Below are positions 25,422-35,239 of a stretch of DNA of 64,000 nt, one piece after another. The notes under the pieces were generated by a model. It worked only from the letters and a program-made list of their open reading frames with translations. It was not told the origin of the DNA and did no database searches. The stretch covers positions 744,001 through 808,000 of the forward strand of contig JACKCI010000001.1 in the NCBI GenBank assembly GCA_020634155.1. Direction: 5' to 3'. The translations under genes were made by a program, and so were the position numbers. The first letter of the stretch is position 1; each line of letters opens with the position of its first letter. This DNA comes from Anaerolineales bacterium. Its GTDB lineage: Bacteria > Chloroflexota > Anaerolineae > Aggregatilineales > J027.

Positions 25422-28400
25422 CTATTGCGAGGGGCGTGCTTTGAATTCAACATAGAAGCACGTCCCTTGTGCCAGTTTGCTCTCCACCCAAATACGCCCT
25501 CCATGCTGCTCAACAATCTCTTTGGTAATGGTTAGGCCCAAACCCGTCCCGGTAACCTTGCCTTGACTGGCACGAAAAAACGGCTCAAAAATATGGGGCA
25601 AGTGTTCAGGTTCAATCCCCGGCCCTTGATCTTCAACACAAAACTGAATCCACCCACCCTCAATTTCTCGCAAGCGCACTGTGACAATGGTCTCCTCTGA
25701 CGCATAGCTAATAGCATTGATAACAAGATTGGTCACCACTTGCTGAAATCGGCTGGCATCTACAAAAGCGATCAGAGACGCTTGGTGGGGAAAGTCACGC
25801 TCCACCGTAATCCGCTTCAAATCCGCCGCCGATTGATGCAATACCAACATTTCGTCAATCAGAGCCATCAGGTCAACCTCGCTACGTTTTAGCTCACGCC
25901 CGCCAGCATGATTACGGGTCAAATCTAGCAAGTCCTCGGTCAAGGCTTGCATACGGCGGATGGTGCGCTCAATCACCTCCACATGCTGCTCCCATTCATC
26001 GGGTTGCAATCGGAGCAAATAAGTGCGGGTGATGAGGTTGCTCAACGGCGTCCGCAGTTCATGGGAGGCATGGGCAATAAATCGCTCGCGTTGAGCCTGC
26101 AAAGCCTTCTCCTTGCTGATGTCACGGAACACCGAAACCGACCAAATCTGGTGCGGGGTGGCAATGACGGTTAATGTCAAAAACACCTCTACAAGATCGC
26201 CTTGAACAGTACGAAGCTGTAGCTCGCCGCGCCACACATAACGCGATTGGTCTTGAGGCGTGTTGTTGATAATCTCGGCAATCTTTTGCAATTGGTCGGG
26301 TGGCATCAGCAACGCACGAACCTCATGGGTCGGCTTACCAATCAAATCCTCTGCGGGATGACCTGACATACGTGCTAAGGATGGATTGGCATACAAAATC
26401 ACCGAGCGGGTGCCTATCCCCTGCTGCTCCGTATACATCACTCCCTCATCCATTGACTCTAAGATAGATTGCAGATAGAGCCGTTCATGCGCCAACTGGG
26501 CCGTGCGCTCAATAACCTTCATCTCCATCTCTGCCGCTTGTTGCCGAACCTGCTGCAAAAGCTCTGCATTCTCCAACACAATCGACAACTGGGCGGTCAA
26601 TGCCTCCAAAATTGGGATATGCTGAGGGCCATAGGTGCCAGCTTGAGTATGGTCAAGCGCAACTTGCCCATATAGCCTACCACCAATCACAATCGGCGCA
26701 CCTGCCCATGACCCAATCCATCCAAATCCGGGGGGACGCCATGCTGCATCACGGGTATCGGACAAGACAACCACGCGGCGCGTCGCAAATAATTGCTGCA
26801 TAGGGGCATTATTATCAACCGTCAACCTAAGTTCACGAACACTGTTCTCCAAATTGAGCAATTCATAGCCAATACCAACTGCAAAGCGCGACTGGCCGTC
26901 ATGGTCAATCAACCATATTCCCGCTGCGGTATAGGGTATGACCCGCGCCACCTGCTCAAGGAAGCAGCGCAGAATATTCTCTTGTCCAATAGCGCGTGTC
27001 AATACAAGGCCAATATCACGCAAGGTCTCGGCAGTTTCACGTTGGCGTTGCTCGGCCTCGAACAACCGCACCTTTTCAAGGGCAACTCCTGCCAAGTTTG
27101 CAAAGGAGGTCAGCTTAATGGCATCTGAATTGACAAAAGCGTTGGGACGCCGAGCGTCAAGGTTTAGAAAGCCCACTACTTCGCTATTCCGCAAAATTGG
27201 CGCACACATATGAGACTGGATCCATTCAAAGTGTGGCACGGTCACCCACTGAGAATCATGCACCACATTCGGGATAATCAGAGCCTGTTGTGTCTCACAA
27301 ACAGCTCGCAAGCTCGGTATTTTGTTGAATTCAATGGGTGGAACGGCAACGTAAGGAATCTCTTGGCGGTAGCCTTGGTATCGAGCAATATGAGCAACCT
27401 GCTGCTGCGCGTCAATTTGCATGATATTCATGCCATCATGTGGGATGATTTTATCCACATGCTGTATCAGTTCTTCAAACACAGCATCAACGCTCAAGAC
27501 CCCACTCAACGCTGCGGCTGCCGCTCGAAGGGCCTCAGCTAGTTCACGCTGTTCTTTTTCCGATTGAAACAAGTCTACATTCTCAATAACCACTGCCGCT
27601 TGGCTTGCCAGCATATCGGCTAAAGTCTCGTCCTGTGCCGAAAATGCAGCTAACTCCCTTCCACAGATTGAGAGTGTCCCCCATTGATGTTCGCTTGTAC
27701 TAATTGGCACCACCAACATCGACTGAAACGGTATATGACGATGGGTCTCATCTGGAACAAAACGTGGCTCTTGGGTAACATTTGGCACATTCATCAAACG
27801 CTGATCTTGAAAGACACAGCCTGCAATACCATAACCGGGTCGGAACCCAATGGCCTGCATACCCTGCAACCCAGCCGATACATATAAAGTAGGCAAAGTT
27901 TGGTGCTGGACATCAAAAAGTTGAACACTTACCCCCACCGCTTGGGGGAAAATCTCAACCGTCCGTTCTGCCAACACACCCAGCATATCATCTAGATTCA
28001 AGGCACCCGCTAAAGCCACACTCACATCATGTAAGGCAACCATCGCTTGGTTGCCCTCACGTAAGGCCTGCTCAACCTGTTTACGCTCGCTAATATCGCG
28101 GGCATTCACAATAAAACCCGCCACAATAGGGTCTTTAAGTAAGTTGATTCCCATGACTTCAAGCATCCGCCATGTCCCGTCTTGATGTCGAAAACGAGCT
28201 TCAATTGAGTTCACTGTCGTTTTGAAGTGGGTTTGCCAGAATGCCTGTAGGGTATGCTGCCGATCATCAGGGTGGATTAGCTCCACAACGTTGATATGGG
28301 TACCTTGGGGATAGCCTAACACTTGCTCCACACTGGGGCTATGATAGCGAATTAGCCCATCGGGGTTAATAATTGCCACAATATCAAGTGCATTCTCAAT

Positions 28401-29609
28401 CACTGAGCGAAAATAGGCTTCGCTGCGCCGTAGCACATCCTCTGCCTGCTTCAGTGAACTAATCTCTCGGCTGATAGCGACAACACCTTGCACCTCACCG
28501 GATTGCGAGGTATACGGAAATTGCGAAGTCAGAAAGACATAATGACCAACACTGTGTTCTGTCGTTTGGGTAACCCCAGCAATAACCTGCTGATAGTCAC
28601 CCTCCTTGTCTAACATTTCAGCCAGTTCAGGATAACGTTGTTGACCAGCCGAGTTTAGTAGCAGCCGCTGCCCCACGGTATTTTTGATATAAACCACATC
28701 AGTCGTATTTTCAACCACTGCCGCCAACATCTCTTGGTATTGTCGGCGGCTGGTTACGTCGCGCACCGCGAGGGTATAGCGCCCACATGGGTCACGATAG
28801 CTATGAATCTCTAGTAAAGCACGACCGCCATCATGTCTGAGAGCGGTGGCATCCACTGGCCCTTGCCACTCATCAACCCCACCACTCAATTCAAGGTTGG
28901 GGAAAGGTCGCTGCCCAATGAGGGCATCCGCCGTCTCGTAGCCTAGCAAACGGGCCACCTTTTCTGTCACATCCACTACCGTACCATCTTGAACCACCAT
29001 AACCCCATCAAAAGCTGCCCTCAGCAATTGCTGAAGACTCTCATCATGTTGAAACAATAGTGCTTGTTGGTCTGCCGCAACGCCTCGTTGGTAGTGGATA
29101 ACAACCATGAAAAGGAGCGCCATGAACCCAACATAAAACAGAGCATAAAACACCTGCGTTTGTTGAGCAGGAAATAATAATGCCAGAAAAGCCGTTACAC
29201 CAAGAACAATTCCAACAAAGACAAACGCCGCCCGATGGGTAAATAGCACCGATGCCAGCAACGTCGAGATTGTGAGATAAATTAAAAAACCATCAATTGC
29301 ATCTGAATCTTGATCAGCAAAATAGACCGCTAAAAGCAGAATAACGCCCGACATTAGGAGTAAGGCCATCCAAGCGGCCAGCCAAAACCGCCCCCGTCGA
29401 TTAAGGCCATAAGCTACCCCCAATAACATGACGACCAGCGTCCATGCGACAATAACACTAACCGCTGCCGCATTGTCAATTCGCCATGATACAATTGCCA
29501 GCATCAAAAACAGAGCCAACGAACTGGCTACCAACGTAATCTGTAACCACGCGTCAAGAAAGCGGCGTTGGCGGATATTCTGGCTATTGGGGTTTAGTAG
29601 CGGATTCAT
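25422..29609 (-). CDS. Giant hybrid-input sensor histidine kinase (6 TM, PAS and GAF domains)
   Basis: About 1395 residues. Order: roughly six transmembrane helices (20-175), three PAS domains (about 190-520, the third with a PAC end VNARDISERKQ), three GAF domains (about 530-1030), a further PAS (about 1065-1170), HisKA with the phospho-histidine in HASHELRTPL (H about 1183), and HATPase_c with N box NLVINAISYAS, G1 DQGPGI and G2 GTGLGL. No receiver domain and no response regulator gene lies nearby, so it is an orphan kinase. The ATG at 29609 (or GTG 29612) is 4 bases past the murF-alr stop, so it may be the second gene of that transcript. The signal sensed is unknown. Confidence 0.9.
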   Translation of the reverse strand: MNPLLNPNSQNIRQRRFLDAWLQITLVASSLALFLMLAIVSWRIDNAAAVSVIVAWTLVVMLLGVAYGLNRRGRFWLAAWMALLLMSGVILLLAVYFADQDSDAIDGFLIYLTISTLLASVLFTHRAAFVFVGIVLGVTAFLALLFPAQQTQVFYALFYVGFMALLFMVVIHYQRGVAADQQALLFQHDESLQQLLRAAFDGVMVVQDGTVVDVTEKVARLLGYETADALIGQRPFPNLELSGGVDEWQGPVDATALRHDGGRALLEIHSYRDPCGRYTLAVRDVTSRRQYQEMLAAVVENTTDVVYIKNTVGQRLLLNSAGQQRYPELAEMLDKEGDYQQVIAGVTQTTEHSVGHYVFLTSQFPYTSQSGEVQGVVAISREISSLKQAEDVLRRSEAYFRSVIENALDIVAIINPDGLIRYHSPSVEQVLGYPQGTHINVVELIHPDDRQHTLQAFWQTHFKTTVNSIEARFRHQDGTWRMLEVMGINLLKDPIVAGFIVNARDISERKQVEQALREGNQAMVALHDVSVALAGALNLDDMLGVLAERTVEIFPQAVGVSVQLFDVQHQTLPTLYVSAGLQGMQAIGFRPGYGIAGCVFQDQRLMNVPNVTQEPRFVPDETHRHIPFQSMLVVPISTSEHQWGTLSICGRELAAFSAQDETLADMLASQAAVVIENVDLFQSEKEQRELAEALRAAAAALSGVLSVDAVFEELIQHVDKIIPHDGMNIMQIDAQQQVAHIARYQGYRQEIPYVAVPPIEFNKIPSLRAVCETQQALIIPNVVHDSQWVTVPHFEWIQSHMCAPILRNSEVVGFLNLDARRPNAFVNSDAIKLTSFANLAGVALEKVRLFEAEQRQRETAETLRDIGLVLTRAIGQENILRCFLEQVARVIPYTAAGIWLIDHDGQSRFAVGIGYELLNLENSVRELRLTVDNNAPMQQLFATRRVVVLSDTRDAAWRPPGFGWIGSWAGAPIVIGGRLYGQVALDHTQAGTYGPQHIPILEALTAQLSIVLENAELLQQVRQQAAEMEMKVIERTAQLAHERLYLQSILESMDEGVMYTEQQGIGTRSVILYANPSLARMSGHPAEDLIGKPTHEVRALLMPPDQLQKIAEIINNTPQDQSRYVWRGELQLRTVQGDLVEVFLTLTVIATPHQIWSVSVFRDISKEKALQAQRERFIAHASHELRTPLSNLITRTYLLRLQPDEWEQHVEVIERTIRRMQALTEDLLDLTRNHAGGRELKRSEVDLMALIDEMLVLHQSAADLKRITVERDFPHQASLIAFVDASRFQQVVTNLVINAISYASEETIVTVRLREIEGGWIQFCVEDQGPGIEPEHLPHIFEPFFRASQGKVTGTGLGLTITKEIVEQHGGRIWVESKLAQGTCFYVEFKARPSQ

Positions 29610-29613
29610 CACA

Positions 29614-32226
29614 TTACTTTACGCGTGGCACCCGTGCAAGGATGGTGCTTACCAATTCATAATTAAACGTACCCAAACGCTCGGCAACTCCCTCGGCGGT
29701 AATCACTTCACGGCCTTGCTTACCAACCAAAACAACCTCATCACCAATCTTGATATCCTCAACATCTGTGACGTTAATCATGGTCTGATCCATGCTCACA
29801 CGCCCAACAATGGGGGCCTTCTGACCATGCACCAACACATAGCCCCAATGCTGTGGAGAACGGCGGAAGCCATCGGCATAACCGACAGGAATCACCGCAA
29901 TTTTTTCGGCGCGGCGCGTTTGATAGGTGTTGCCATAGCCAACATACGAACCACTAGGCAACCGTTTCACCTGTGCAATTGTCGTTTTCCATGATAAGGC
30001 TGGAACAAAGCCCTCTGGCAGTGGGCAAGCGGGGCTAGGCTGAAGTCCGTGCATCGCTATGCCTGTCCGCACCATTGAAAAACGCCCGTGTGGGTACTGA
30101 AGCGCCCCCGCCGAATTCGCGGCATGGATGTATTTGAAGGAGAAGCCGCCCGCAATCAGTGGGTCAATCACACGCTTAAACACAGCAATTTGATACTCTG
30201 TATATTCAGAGTCTTCATCCGCAACTGAGAAATGTGTAAAGATACCCTCAACGTCAATATGGGTCATACGGGTTAAGGAACGGAAGAACACCGTCACATC
30301 TTCGGGCAGGATACCCAAGCGCCCCATACCTGTATCGACCTTAATATGCGCCCGCACCGTAAGATTCATTTCACGAGCAGTACGGTCAAAGGCACGCGCA
30401 ATCTCTAAATCGTAGAGCGTTACGGTAATGTCATAACGAATAGCCAAGCCTGCCGCCCACGCAGGCGTATAGCCTAGCACCAGTATTGGCGCAGTGATAC
30501 CCGCATCCCGTAATTCAATGGCTTCATTAATGCTGGCAACACCTAGATAGGTCGCCCCATTGAGGAGCGCGGTGGTGCTGACCGCTACCGCCCCATGTCC
30601 ATAAGCATTGGCCTTAACCACCGCCATCAATGCCACATCCTCGCCAATAATAGCCTTGAGTTGTCGCACATTATGAGCTACGGCGTCCATGTCGATATGG
30701 AGCCATGTGGGACGCGCGGGACGATCCATCCACACGCTCTCAAAGGCCGCCTCACTGCGCGAGAGCAAGTCCACATCTTCGGGTCGCTCCAGCAATTCAC
30801 GCACAACCCGCTCCATGCGTGCCGTTGCACCGCCCTTGACCAACACCACATCATTGGGTTGTAACGAGCGCCGAATGGCCTGCACCGCATCCCCCGCCGA
30901 GAATGTCATGAAAATATCGGAACGCGCTAGACCACCTTCCTCAGCACTCACCCCCGCCTGTACCGCTAACTCGCCCTTGGTCACCAGCACATCGACCACA
31001 TGGGCGGCGTGTTCCCCCACATCTCGATGCCCACGCAAACTAGCGGCCCCCAAGCCACTCATATCGCCCATCACAAAGTAGATGCGCCCGACAGAAGCGG
31101 TGGCAGGAATATCTAGCGCAGTTTGGTCAACCACTGGTGGTGTACGGTCAGCTTTCAGGGCATTCAGCCAATCCAAAGCCGCCAACGCACTTTCGGGGTT
31201 GGCTGAGTGGCTATCATCAACCAATTGTGAGCCATTGACACCATTTAAAGAGCGCATCCGCCCCGGCATGGCTTCTAGTTCGGTCAGCACCCGCAGGCTA
31301 TCCTGAATTGGAATATCAAAGCATAAACCCGTTGCAGCAGCCAGCAAACCACAGTAGAGTTGATGAGCGCCCAGCAAGGGCATCCAACGCCCCACAAAAC
31401 GCTGATTGCCATAGCGCAGGTCGAAGCCTGTCTTATAGCGCCCAACCAGCACATTATAGGCAATCAAATCGGCCCCAAACGCATCCCCCTGCAAATCAAC
31501 ACTCACGGTAAAACTGGAGCCTTTCGCCCGTGAGCGCATCTGGCGCACAAAGGGGTCATCATAGTTCAAAATAGCAATCCCATCGTCGGGGAGACTCTCT
31601 ACCAAAATACCTTTTTCGCTGGCGACATTTTCAATGGTGCCAAGGCGATCAAGATGAGCATGCCCTACATTGGTAACAACCCCAACAATTGGATTGGTCG
31701 CGTCCACCATTTCCGCCATTTCACCAAACTGGTCGGTGCCAAATTCCAACACCGCCAGTTGATAATCAGGGGTAAGCTTGCCTAATGCGAGGGGCAAGCC
31801 AAAGCGCCCATTGAAACTAGCAGGGCTTTTATACACCGAGTATTTGGTACTCAATACCGCAGCAATAGCCTCTTTGGTGGTCGATTTGCCATTGCTGCCT
31901 GTGACACCAATCACACTGGTGCCAAAACGCTTGAGGATACGTGCTGTCCAACTCAACAACGCCCGCTCGACATCCCGCATCACAATCACTGTGAGGCCAT
32001 CCGTGTCAAATGTGGGGGGTGTTGTACACATGATGCCAGTAACGCCATGCTGTACCGCATCTTCCATATAGTCATGCCCATCGCCTTGGTTGGTCTTGAT
32101 GGCAACAAATATCTGACCCGGCTCGGCACGGCGGGAATCAAAGCAGAAATCGCTAAATATCTGGCTGGCTGGCTCCCCAAACAACTGTCCATTGGCAGCT
32201 TCAAGGAGATCATACAAATCAATCAT
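29614..32226 (-). CDS. murF-alr: Bifunctional MurF ligase / alanine racemase
   Basis: 870 residues joining two consecutive peptidoglycan precursor steps. Residues 1-490 are MurF (adds D-Ala-D-Ala to UDP-MurNAc-tripeptide): ATP loop GVTGSNGKSTTKEA (107-120), EFGTDQFGEM, NVGHAHLDRLG, DDSHSANPES. Residues about 500-870 are alanine racemase: PLP lysine in AVVKANAYGHGA, KVDTGMGRLG, RTGIAMHG, and the catalytic tyrosine region WKTTIAQVKRLPSGSYVGYG. The start MIDLYDLLEA has GAGGGG eight bases upstream. The fusion is known from Bacteroidota and some other phyla and would channel D-alanine supply to wall synthesis. Confidence 0.93.
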   Translation of the reverse strand: MIDLYDLLEAANGQLFGEPASQIFSDFCFDSRRAEPGQIFVAIKTNQGDGHDYMEDAVQHGVTGIMCTTPPTFDTDGLTVIVMRDVERALLSWTARILKRFGTSVIGVTGSNGKSTTKEAIAAVLSTKYSVYKSPASFNGRFGLPLALGKLTPDYQLAVLEFGTDQFGEMAEMVDATNPIVGVVTNVGHAHLDRLGTIENVASEKGILVESLPDDGIAILNYDDPFVRQMRSRAKGSSFTVSVDLQGDAFGADLIAYNVLVGRYKTGFDLRYGNQRFVGRWMPLLGAHQLYCGLLAAATGLCFDIPIQDSLRVLTELEAMPGRMRSLNGVNGSQLVDDSHSANPESALAALDWLNALKADRTPPVVDQTALDIPATASVGRIYFVMGDMSGLGAASLRGHRDVGEHAAHVVDVLVTKGELAVQAGVSAEEGGLARSDIFMTFSAGDAVQAIRRSLQPNDVVLVKGGATARMERVVRELLERPEDVDLLSRSEAAFESVWMDRPARPTWLHIDMDAVAHNVRQLKAIIGEDVALMAVVKANAYGHGAVAVSTTALLNGATYLGVASINEAIELRDAGITAPILVLGYTPAWAAGLAIRYDITVTLYDLEIARAFDRTAREMNLTVRAHIKVDTGMGRLGILPEDVTVFFRSLTRMTHIDVEGIFTHFSVADEDSEYTEYQIAVFKRVIDPLIAGGFSFKYIHAANSAGALQYPHGRFSMVRTGIAMHGLQPSPACPLPEGFVPALSWKTTIAQVKRLPSGSYVGYGNTYQTRRAEKIAVIPVGYADGFRRSPQHWGYVLVHGQKAPIVGRVSMDQTMINVTDVEDIKIGDEVVLVGKQGREVITAEGVAERLGTFNYELVSTILARVPRVK

Positions 32227-32351
32227 GTAACAACCCCTCGTATCCATTTTCTATTGAGTTTAGCAGCGGATGGAACTCGGCGCGAATAATCGCTTGCGTA
32301 TGCACCGTGCCTTCGCTAATCTAAATCCTAAATCACAAGGAGGTAACTGTG

Positions 32352-33773
32352 ATGACTGTTCCATCCAATATCTTTAGAAAATACGACATTCGCGGAACCG
32401 CAGTCGGTGACGACGCCGAACTGACCCCGCATGTGGCTGAACTCGTGGGCAAGGCCTATGGCACCTTTGTGCAACGCGAATTTGGCCTTAAGCAGGTCTT
32501 CATCGGTGGCGATAACCGTGTCACCACCCCCCCCCTCAAAACCGCCGTTATCCAAGGGCTGGCCTCAACAGGTTTGCATGTTGTCGATATTGGTGAGGTG
32601 CTGACCCCCACCGTCTATTTTGCCGCTGCCACTCACTCCGACGCAGGTGGGATTATGATTACAGGTAGCCACCTGACCACCATCTACAACGGCATTAAGA
32701 TGGCCTACCGCAAGCTCGCCCTCGCCGATGAGCAAATCCAAACCCTTTTGCAATTAATTCTCAGCAACGACTTCATCGTCAAAGAAGGTACTATCGCTGA
32801 AGACCCCAGCATGATTCACCAGCACATGCAAACCATCAAAGGCATGGTCAAACTAGGTGATCGCAAATTAAAAGTTGTGGTAGATTCAGGCAATGGTTTG
32901 AGCGGTACTTACTTCCCACCCATCTTGGCAGCCCTTGGCGTTGAGGTCATCTGCCTCTATTGCGAATCCGATGGCACCTTCCCCAATCACCTCCCCAACC
33001 CCGAAGACCCCGAACTCACCAAAGACCTCGAAGCCAAGGTCAAGGAAACAGAGGCGGACTTTGGCATCGGCTTTGATGGCGACGCTGACCGCTGTGGCTT
33101 GATTGACAATCACGGTCATCATGTCTCGGCTGACCGTCTTATCGCCATCCTTGCAAAAGACCTGCTCACCCGCCATCCCGGTGCCAAGATTGTCTATGAT
33201 GTGAAGGCCAGCCAACTACTTGAAGACATCATCCGCGACCATGGTGGCGAACCCGTCATGTGGAAAAGCGGGCATAGCCTGATGAAACTCAAGATGAATG
33301 AAATCGGCGCATTGCTCGGTGGTGAGGTCAGTGGGCATATCTTCATTGGCGAAAACTATCATGGCTTCGATGATGCCCCGCTGGTTGCCCTCAAAGCGGT
33401 TGAAATTCTCTCCAAGGCCGATGAGAGCTTGAGCGATATTCTGGAAGCCATGCCCCACATGCTGGCTACCCCTGAAATCATCCTGAAAGCCTCCGATAGC
33501 CTCAAATTTGAGATTATCGCTGCTGTAAAGACCAACCTCGAACAACAGTACCGTGTCAATGACATCGACGGCGCACGGGTACAGTTTGGGGATGGGTGGG
33601 GTCTGGTACGTCCCAGCAATACCCAACCTGCCATTACCCTGCGTTTTGAAGCCCACACACGGGCGCAATTGGTCCAGTACATGCAAACCTTTGACGCCCA
33701 ACTCCGCCACTACCCCGAAGTTGACCGCACCAAGCTAGAAGCGCAAATCGAGGCCTTTAGTGATAGCGAATAA
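32352..33773 (+). CDS. Phosphomannomutase/phosphoglucomutase
   Basis: 473 residues of the alpha-D-phosphohexomutase family; interconverts hexose 6- and 1-phosphates for sugar nucleotide synthesis, which suits the gmd/rmd genes later in the window. Seen: N-terminal FRKYDIRG, phosphoserine loop ITGSHLTTIYNGIK (Ser106), metal loop DGDADRCG, sugar loop GEVSGHIF and phosphate-binding RPSNTQPAITLR. The serine loop reads SHLTT where most relatives have SHNPP, a visible variation. AAGGAGG sits 8 bases before the ATG. It overlaps the following exporter gene by 14 bases. Confidence 0.92.
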   Translation: MTVPSNIFRKYDIRGTAVGDDAELTPHVAELVGKAYGTFVQREFGLKQVFIGGDNRVTTPPLKTAVIQGLASTGLHVVDIGEVLTPTVYFAAATHSDAGGIMITGSHLTTIYNGIKMAYRKLALADEQIQTLLQLILSNDFIVKEGTIAEDPSMIHQHMQTIKGMVKLGDRKLKVVVDSGNGLSGTYFPPILAALGVEVICLYCESDGTFPNHLPNPEDPELTKDLEAKVKETEADFGIGFDGDADRCGLIDNHGHHVSADRLIAILAKDLLTRHPGAKIVYDVKASQLLEDIIRDHGGEPVMWKSGHSLMKLKMNEIGALLGGEVSGHIFIGENYHGFDDAPLVALKAVEILSKADESLSDILEAMPHMLATPEIILKASDSLKFEIIAAVKTNLEQQYRVNDIDGARVQFGDGWGLVRPSNTQPAITLRFEAHTRAQLVQYMQTFDAQLRHYPEVDRTKLEAQIEAFSDSE

Positions 33774-35193
33774 CCCTGTGTCTCCCCCGTTGGTGGGGGA
33801 GACGCCCTCCAATAAATGGTTGGTACTGGCGGCGGTTTCGATGGCAATCTTCCTTGCCGCCATTGATGCCAGCATCGTCAATATCGCCTTACCTACCCTC
33901 GAACAAGATTTGAATACCACCTTTGCATGGGTACAATGGGTCGTCTTGGCTTATCTCCTCACCATCACCGGGTTAGTCATGACCTTCGGGCGACTGGGAG
34001 ATATGCTCGGCAAGAAGAAACTCTATCTGGCGGGGTTTGTGGTGTTTACGACTGGCTCGGCCCTGTGCGGTATGGCACCGAATATCCATTTCTTGATTGG
34101 CTTTCGGGCGCTACAAGGCATCGGTGGAAGTATCCTCCAAGCGCTAGGTATCGCCATCATCACCGAAGCCTTCCCTAGCCATGAGCGTGGCAAGGCCCTC
34201 GGTATCGGCGGCACTATGGTGTCGGTAGGTATCGCCCTCGGCCCTAGCTTGGGCGGCATCCTAATTAGCCTATTCGGATGGCGGTCAATTTTCTTGGTCA
34301 ATGTCCCGATTGGCATTGTGGGGGTTTTTGTAGCCCACCGTTACATTCCCGTCAGCCAATCCAAAGGCCGCCAGCGCTTCGACATCTTGGGAGCCTTCTT
34401 ACTCACCATCACCCTACTGGCCTTCTCGTTGGGCATGACATTGAGCCAAGAGAACGGTTTCGATGATGCCTTGGTGCTTCTCTTGTTGATTGGGTGCGTG
34501 GTCGGGCTTGGAGTCTTTCTCATGGTTGAGAATCGTAGCCCGCACCCCATCATCCGTCTCGAAATGTTCCGCAACCGCAATTTTACGCTGAGTTTGGCGG
34601 CGGGGGTCAGTGTTTTTGTGGTAGTTGCCACCAACTTTATTGTGCCGTTCTATCTTGAATTTGGGCGGGGCTATGAAGTACAGCAAATCGGGCTGATGAT
34701 TGGGGCCTTTCCTATCATGTTAGGGGTACTCTCGCCACTGGCAGGTAGTCTCTCTGACCGCTTCGGAACCCGCCCAATTAGCTTACTCGGTCTATGTATC
34801 AGTATCGTGGCCTGCCTTGGTCTCAGCACCCTCAACGACCACACCTCAGTACTCGGTTTTGTCCTACGTTTAACCCTGTTAGGCGGTGGTATAGGTGTCT
34901 TCCAGTCCCCCAACAATAGCGCCATTATGGGGTCGGTCCCCAAAGACCAATTGGGCGTAGCATCTAGTTTACTCGCAACCAGCCGCAACGTGGGGCAGTC
35001 CATCGGGTTACCGATTCTGGGTACCGTCTTTGCCACCCGCACCTTCGACCTTGCAGGAAAAACCAGTGAAATCTCGCAAACACCCGCCTATGCCGTGATT
35101 GGTGGTATCCAGACCGTTTATCTTTCAGCCGCCATACTCCTGATGATGACAGCCGCCATCTTTGCATGGAACTTGCAACAGATTAAGCGCTAA
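33760..35193 (+). CDS. MFS exporter, DHA2 (14-TM, EmrB/QacA) type
   Basis: 477 residues, a proton-coupled drug or metabolite exporter. Motif D1 LAAIDASIVNIALPTLEQDL, loop 2-3 motif GRLGDMLGKKKLYLAG and exporter motif C GGTMVSVGIALGPSLGGIL are present. The start is GTG at 33760, inside the 3' end of the phosphomutase gene, with GAGG seven bases upstream. The coupling to a phosphohexomutase is unexpected and probably reflects operon packing. The substrate is unknown. Confidence 0.88.
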   Translation: MIANNPVSPPLVGETPSNKWLVLAAVSMAIFLAAIDASIVNIALPTLEQDLNTTFAWVQWVVLAYLLTITGLVMTFGRLGDMLGKKKLYLAGFVVFTTGSALCGMAPNIHFLIGFRALQGIGGSILQALGIAIITEAFPSHERGKALGIGGTMVSVGIALGPSLGGILISLFGWRSIFLVNVPIGIVGVFVAHRYIPVSQSKGRQRFDILGAFLLTITLLAFSLGMTLSQENGFDDALVLLLLIGCVVGLGVFLMVENRSPHPIIRLEMFRNRNFTLSLAAGVSVFVVVATNFIVPFYLEFGRGYEVQQIGLMIGAFPIMLGVLSPLAGSLSDRFGTRPISLLGLCISIVACLGLSTLNDHTSVLGFVLRLTLLGGGIGVFQSPNNSAIMGSVPKDQLGVASSLLATSRNVGQSIGLPILGTVFATRTFDLAGKTSEISQTPAYAVIGGIQTVYLSAAILLMMTAAIFAWNLQQIKR

Positions 35194-35239
35194 TGCTACA
35201 GTTAAAGGCAGATCGGATTGTTCAAATGAGGCTATTACC

